The notes under the pieces are model-generated. The model had not been told where the DNA came from, did not search any database, and saw nothing but the letters and a program-made list of their open reading frames with translations. A DNA stretch of 13,772 nucleotides from Minisyncoccota bacterium. GTDB lineage: Bacteria > Patescibacteriota > Minisyncoccia > Phycocordibacterales > GCA-2747955. The first letter of the stretch is position 1. Each line of letters starts with the position of its first letter. The stretch covers positions 1 through 13,772 of the forward strand of contig CALLVB010000013.1 in the NCBI GenBank assembly GCA_938010795.1, in the 5' to 3' direction. The position numbers and the translations under genes were made by a program. Positions 13,258 to 13,772 of this stretch are shown here, in pieces.

Positions 13258-13290
13258 AAGAAAAGCGACGGCTCTGCCGTCGCTTTTCTT
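13258..13290 (-). terminator. GC-rich hairpin (REP-like copy B)
   Basis: Arms 13258-13272 (AAGAAAAGCGACGGC) and 13276-13290 (GCCGTCGCTTTTCTT) pair perfectly over 15 bp around a TCT loop. Stem and loop core match copy A at 11609-11631. It would end minus-strand transcription coming from the 13291-13772 side, but no intact gene lies directly before it. Confidence 0.7.
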
Positions 13291-13572
13291 ATTCAATTTG
13301 TCGTAAACTTCCTTTCCCAAACACATGCTCGTCCCCGATAACTATTCATGAATCATATGTTCACGAAAAATATTTACCAGATTCAGTCCATAAACTAGAT
13401 CCGCCTTCTTCGAGCATTACTTCATTTTCCCAAAAGAAGTAATGAAAATAACTATATCAATTCCGATTTTTACAACAAAGACATCTTGTGTACAAATCTG
13501 TTAATTACTTGTTCATAAAATAATCTTAAGATTCAAAATTGAAGCGCTCCTGATCCTTCTAATTACATTACT
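13291..13572. other. Spacer without a supported gene; possibly decayed coding DNA
   Basis: With the adjoining bases from 13230 this is the only gene-free stretch above 300 bases. It is A/T-rich. A minus-strand frame ending at TAA (13291-13289), right at the REP-like hairpin, gives protein-like stretches (FWENEVMLEEGGSSLWTESG and IVIGDEHVFGKGSLRQIE) interrupted by TGA codons. This may be a gene remnant, but open runs this short can occur by chance. A stem-loop lies at 13415-13444. Confidence 0.3.
13415..13444. repeat. Stem-loop in the gene-poor spacer
   Basis: CATTACTTC (13415-13423) pairs with GAAGTAATG (13436-13444) over 9 bp. After a bulged A the stem continues with TTTT/AAAA around a CCC loop. 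No T-tract follows on either strand, so it is not an ordinary terminator. Confidence 0.5.
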
Positions 13573-13772
13573 TTAATCTAATCCTCCCGTGATCATTAAC
13601 TCTCGTGAATTTTTCGGATCTTCAATTTCATCACACAGTTCAATGAGTAATTTTATGGAATCAAGGTAATCGAGAATTTCTGTAAAATTCTTTTCTTTAG
13701 CCTCCTTTCTAATCTTCTCGTAATCTCTTTTGTAATGCATTAAGTACTTACATGTCAGATTATCTTTTGATG
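13573..13772 (-). CDS. C-terminal end of a gene cut by the window, or a 55-aa small protein
   Basis: A minus-strand frame is open from the window edge (first full codon at 13770) to TAA (13573-13575), 65 residues. The first in-frame ATG at 13740 would give 55 residues starting MHYKRDYEKIRKEAKEKN. The sequence is strongly charged and helical (ILDYLDSIKLLIELCDEIED), with no membrane segment and no recognised family. There is no clear Shine-Dalgarno sequence or -10 box before 13740, which slightly favours a longer gene entering from outside the window. No terminator follows the stop directly. Confidence 0.45.
   Translation of the reverse strand, partial: SKDNLTCKYLMHYKRDYEKIRKEAKEKNFTEILDYLDSIKLLIELCDEIEDPKNSRELMITGGLD

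Noticed and set aside
13289..13505. TGA read as an amino acid (as in Gracilibacteria/Absconditabacteria), making one open frame here
   Set aside because: The long genes (up to 962 codons) contain no in-frame TGA, so TGA is not a sense codon in this genome; decay or chance is simpler.
1..13772. CRISPR array or insertion-sequence ends
   Set aside because: No regularly spaced direct repeats and no terminal inverted repeats with target duplications around the transposase were found; HUH transposases do not make such ends.

Overview
The window looks like a piece of a reduced, AT-leaning genome of a Candidate Phyla Radiation bacterium (Patescibacteria, most likely a Paceibacteria/'Parcubacteria' lineage). 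The reasons are the gene families (PrgI-family protein, a VirD4-like ATPase without a membrane anchor, TrbL/VirB6-like membrane protein, a short T4SS_pilin-type protein, coiled-coil M23 endopeptidase, a solitary Y1/REP-associated transposase), the very short spacers, and a near-uniform leaderless promoter layout. The lineage call is inference; there is no rRNA or marker gene in the window.

Layout. 1-1985 (+): the 3' part of a MurE-type Mur ligase, a 60-aa two-helix membrane protein and a FemAB-family aminoacyltransferase, so this is a peptidoglycan-building end. 1986-2115: a structured spacer that may carry a small RNA on the minus strand. 2116-9965 (-): read in the direction of transcription, a TrbL/VirB6-like protein and a 220-aa hypothetical protein (one operon), a PrgI-family protein, a VirD4-like ATPase and a secreted M23 endopeptidase with a peptidoglycan-binding domain. 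9966-10121: divergent promoter region with a consensus DnaA box. 10122-10712 (+): an unrecognised secreted protein. 10794-11558 (-): a VirB2/TrbC-like pilin-type protein with a Cys-containing extension. 11651-12340 (-): a RAYT/Y1 transposase. 12411-13229 (-): a polytopic membrane protein of the YciC/DUF975-like kind. 13230-13572: apparently non-coding or decayed DNA. 13573-13772 (-): the end of a small or truncated gene.

How the parts fit. TrbL-like, PrgI, VirD4-like and pilin-like proteins are the membrane and ATPase parts of a type IV secretion-like (T4SS) apparatus. The M23 enzyme could open the wall for it, and MurE/FemAB build that wall. The VirB4 ATPase that normally accompanies PrgI is not in the window, so the apparatus is either completed elsewhere or unusual.

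The most striking global signal is that eight genes have a -10 hexamer (TATAAT, TATTAT, TACAAT, TATACT or TACTAT) ending only 6-9 bases before the ATG, which predicts leaderless mRNAs. Several of these promoters sit directly against a strong, sometimes perfectly palindromic, terminator of the preceding gene. No CRISPR array, tRNA or rRNA gene was seen.
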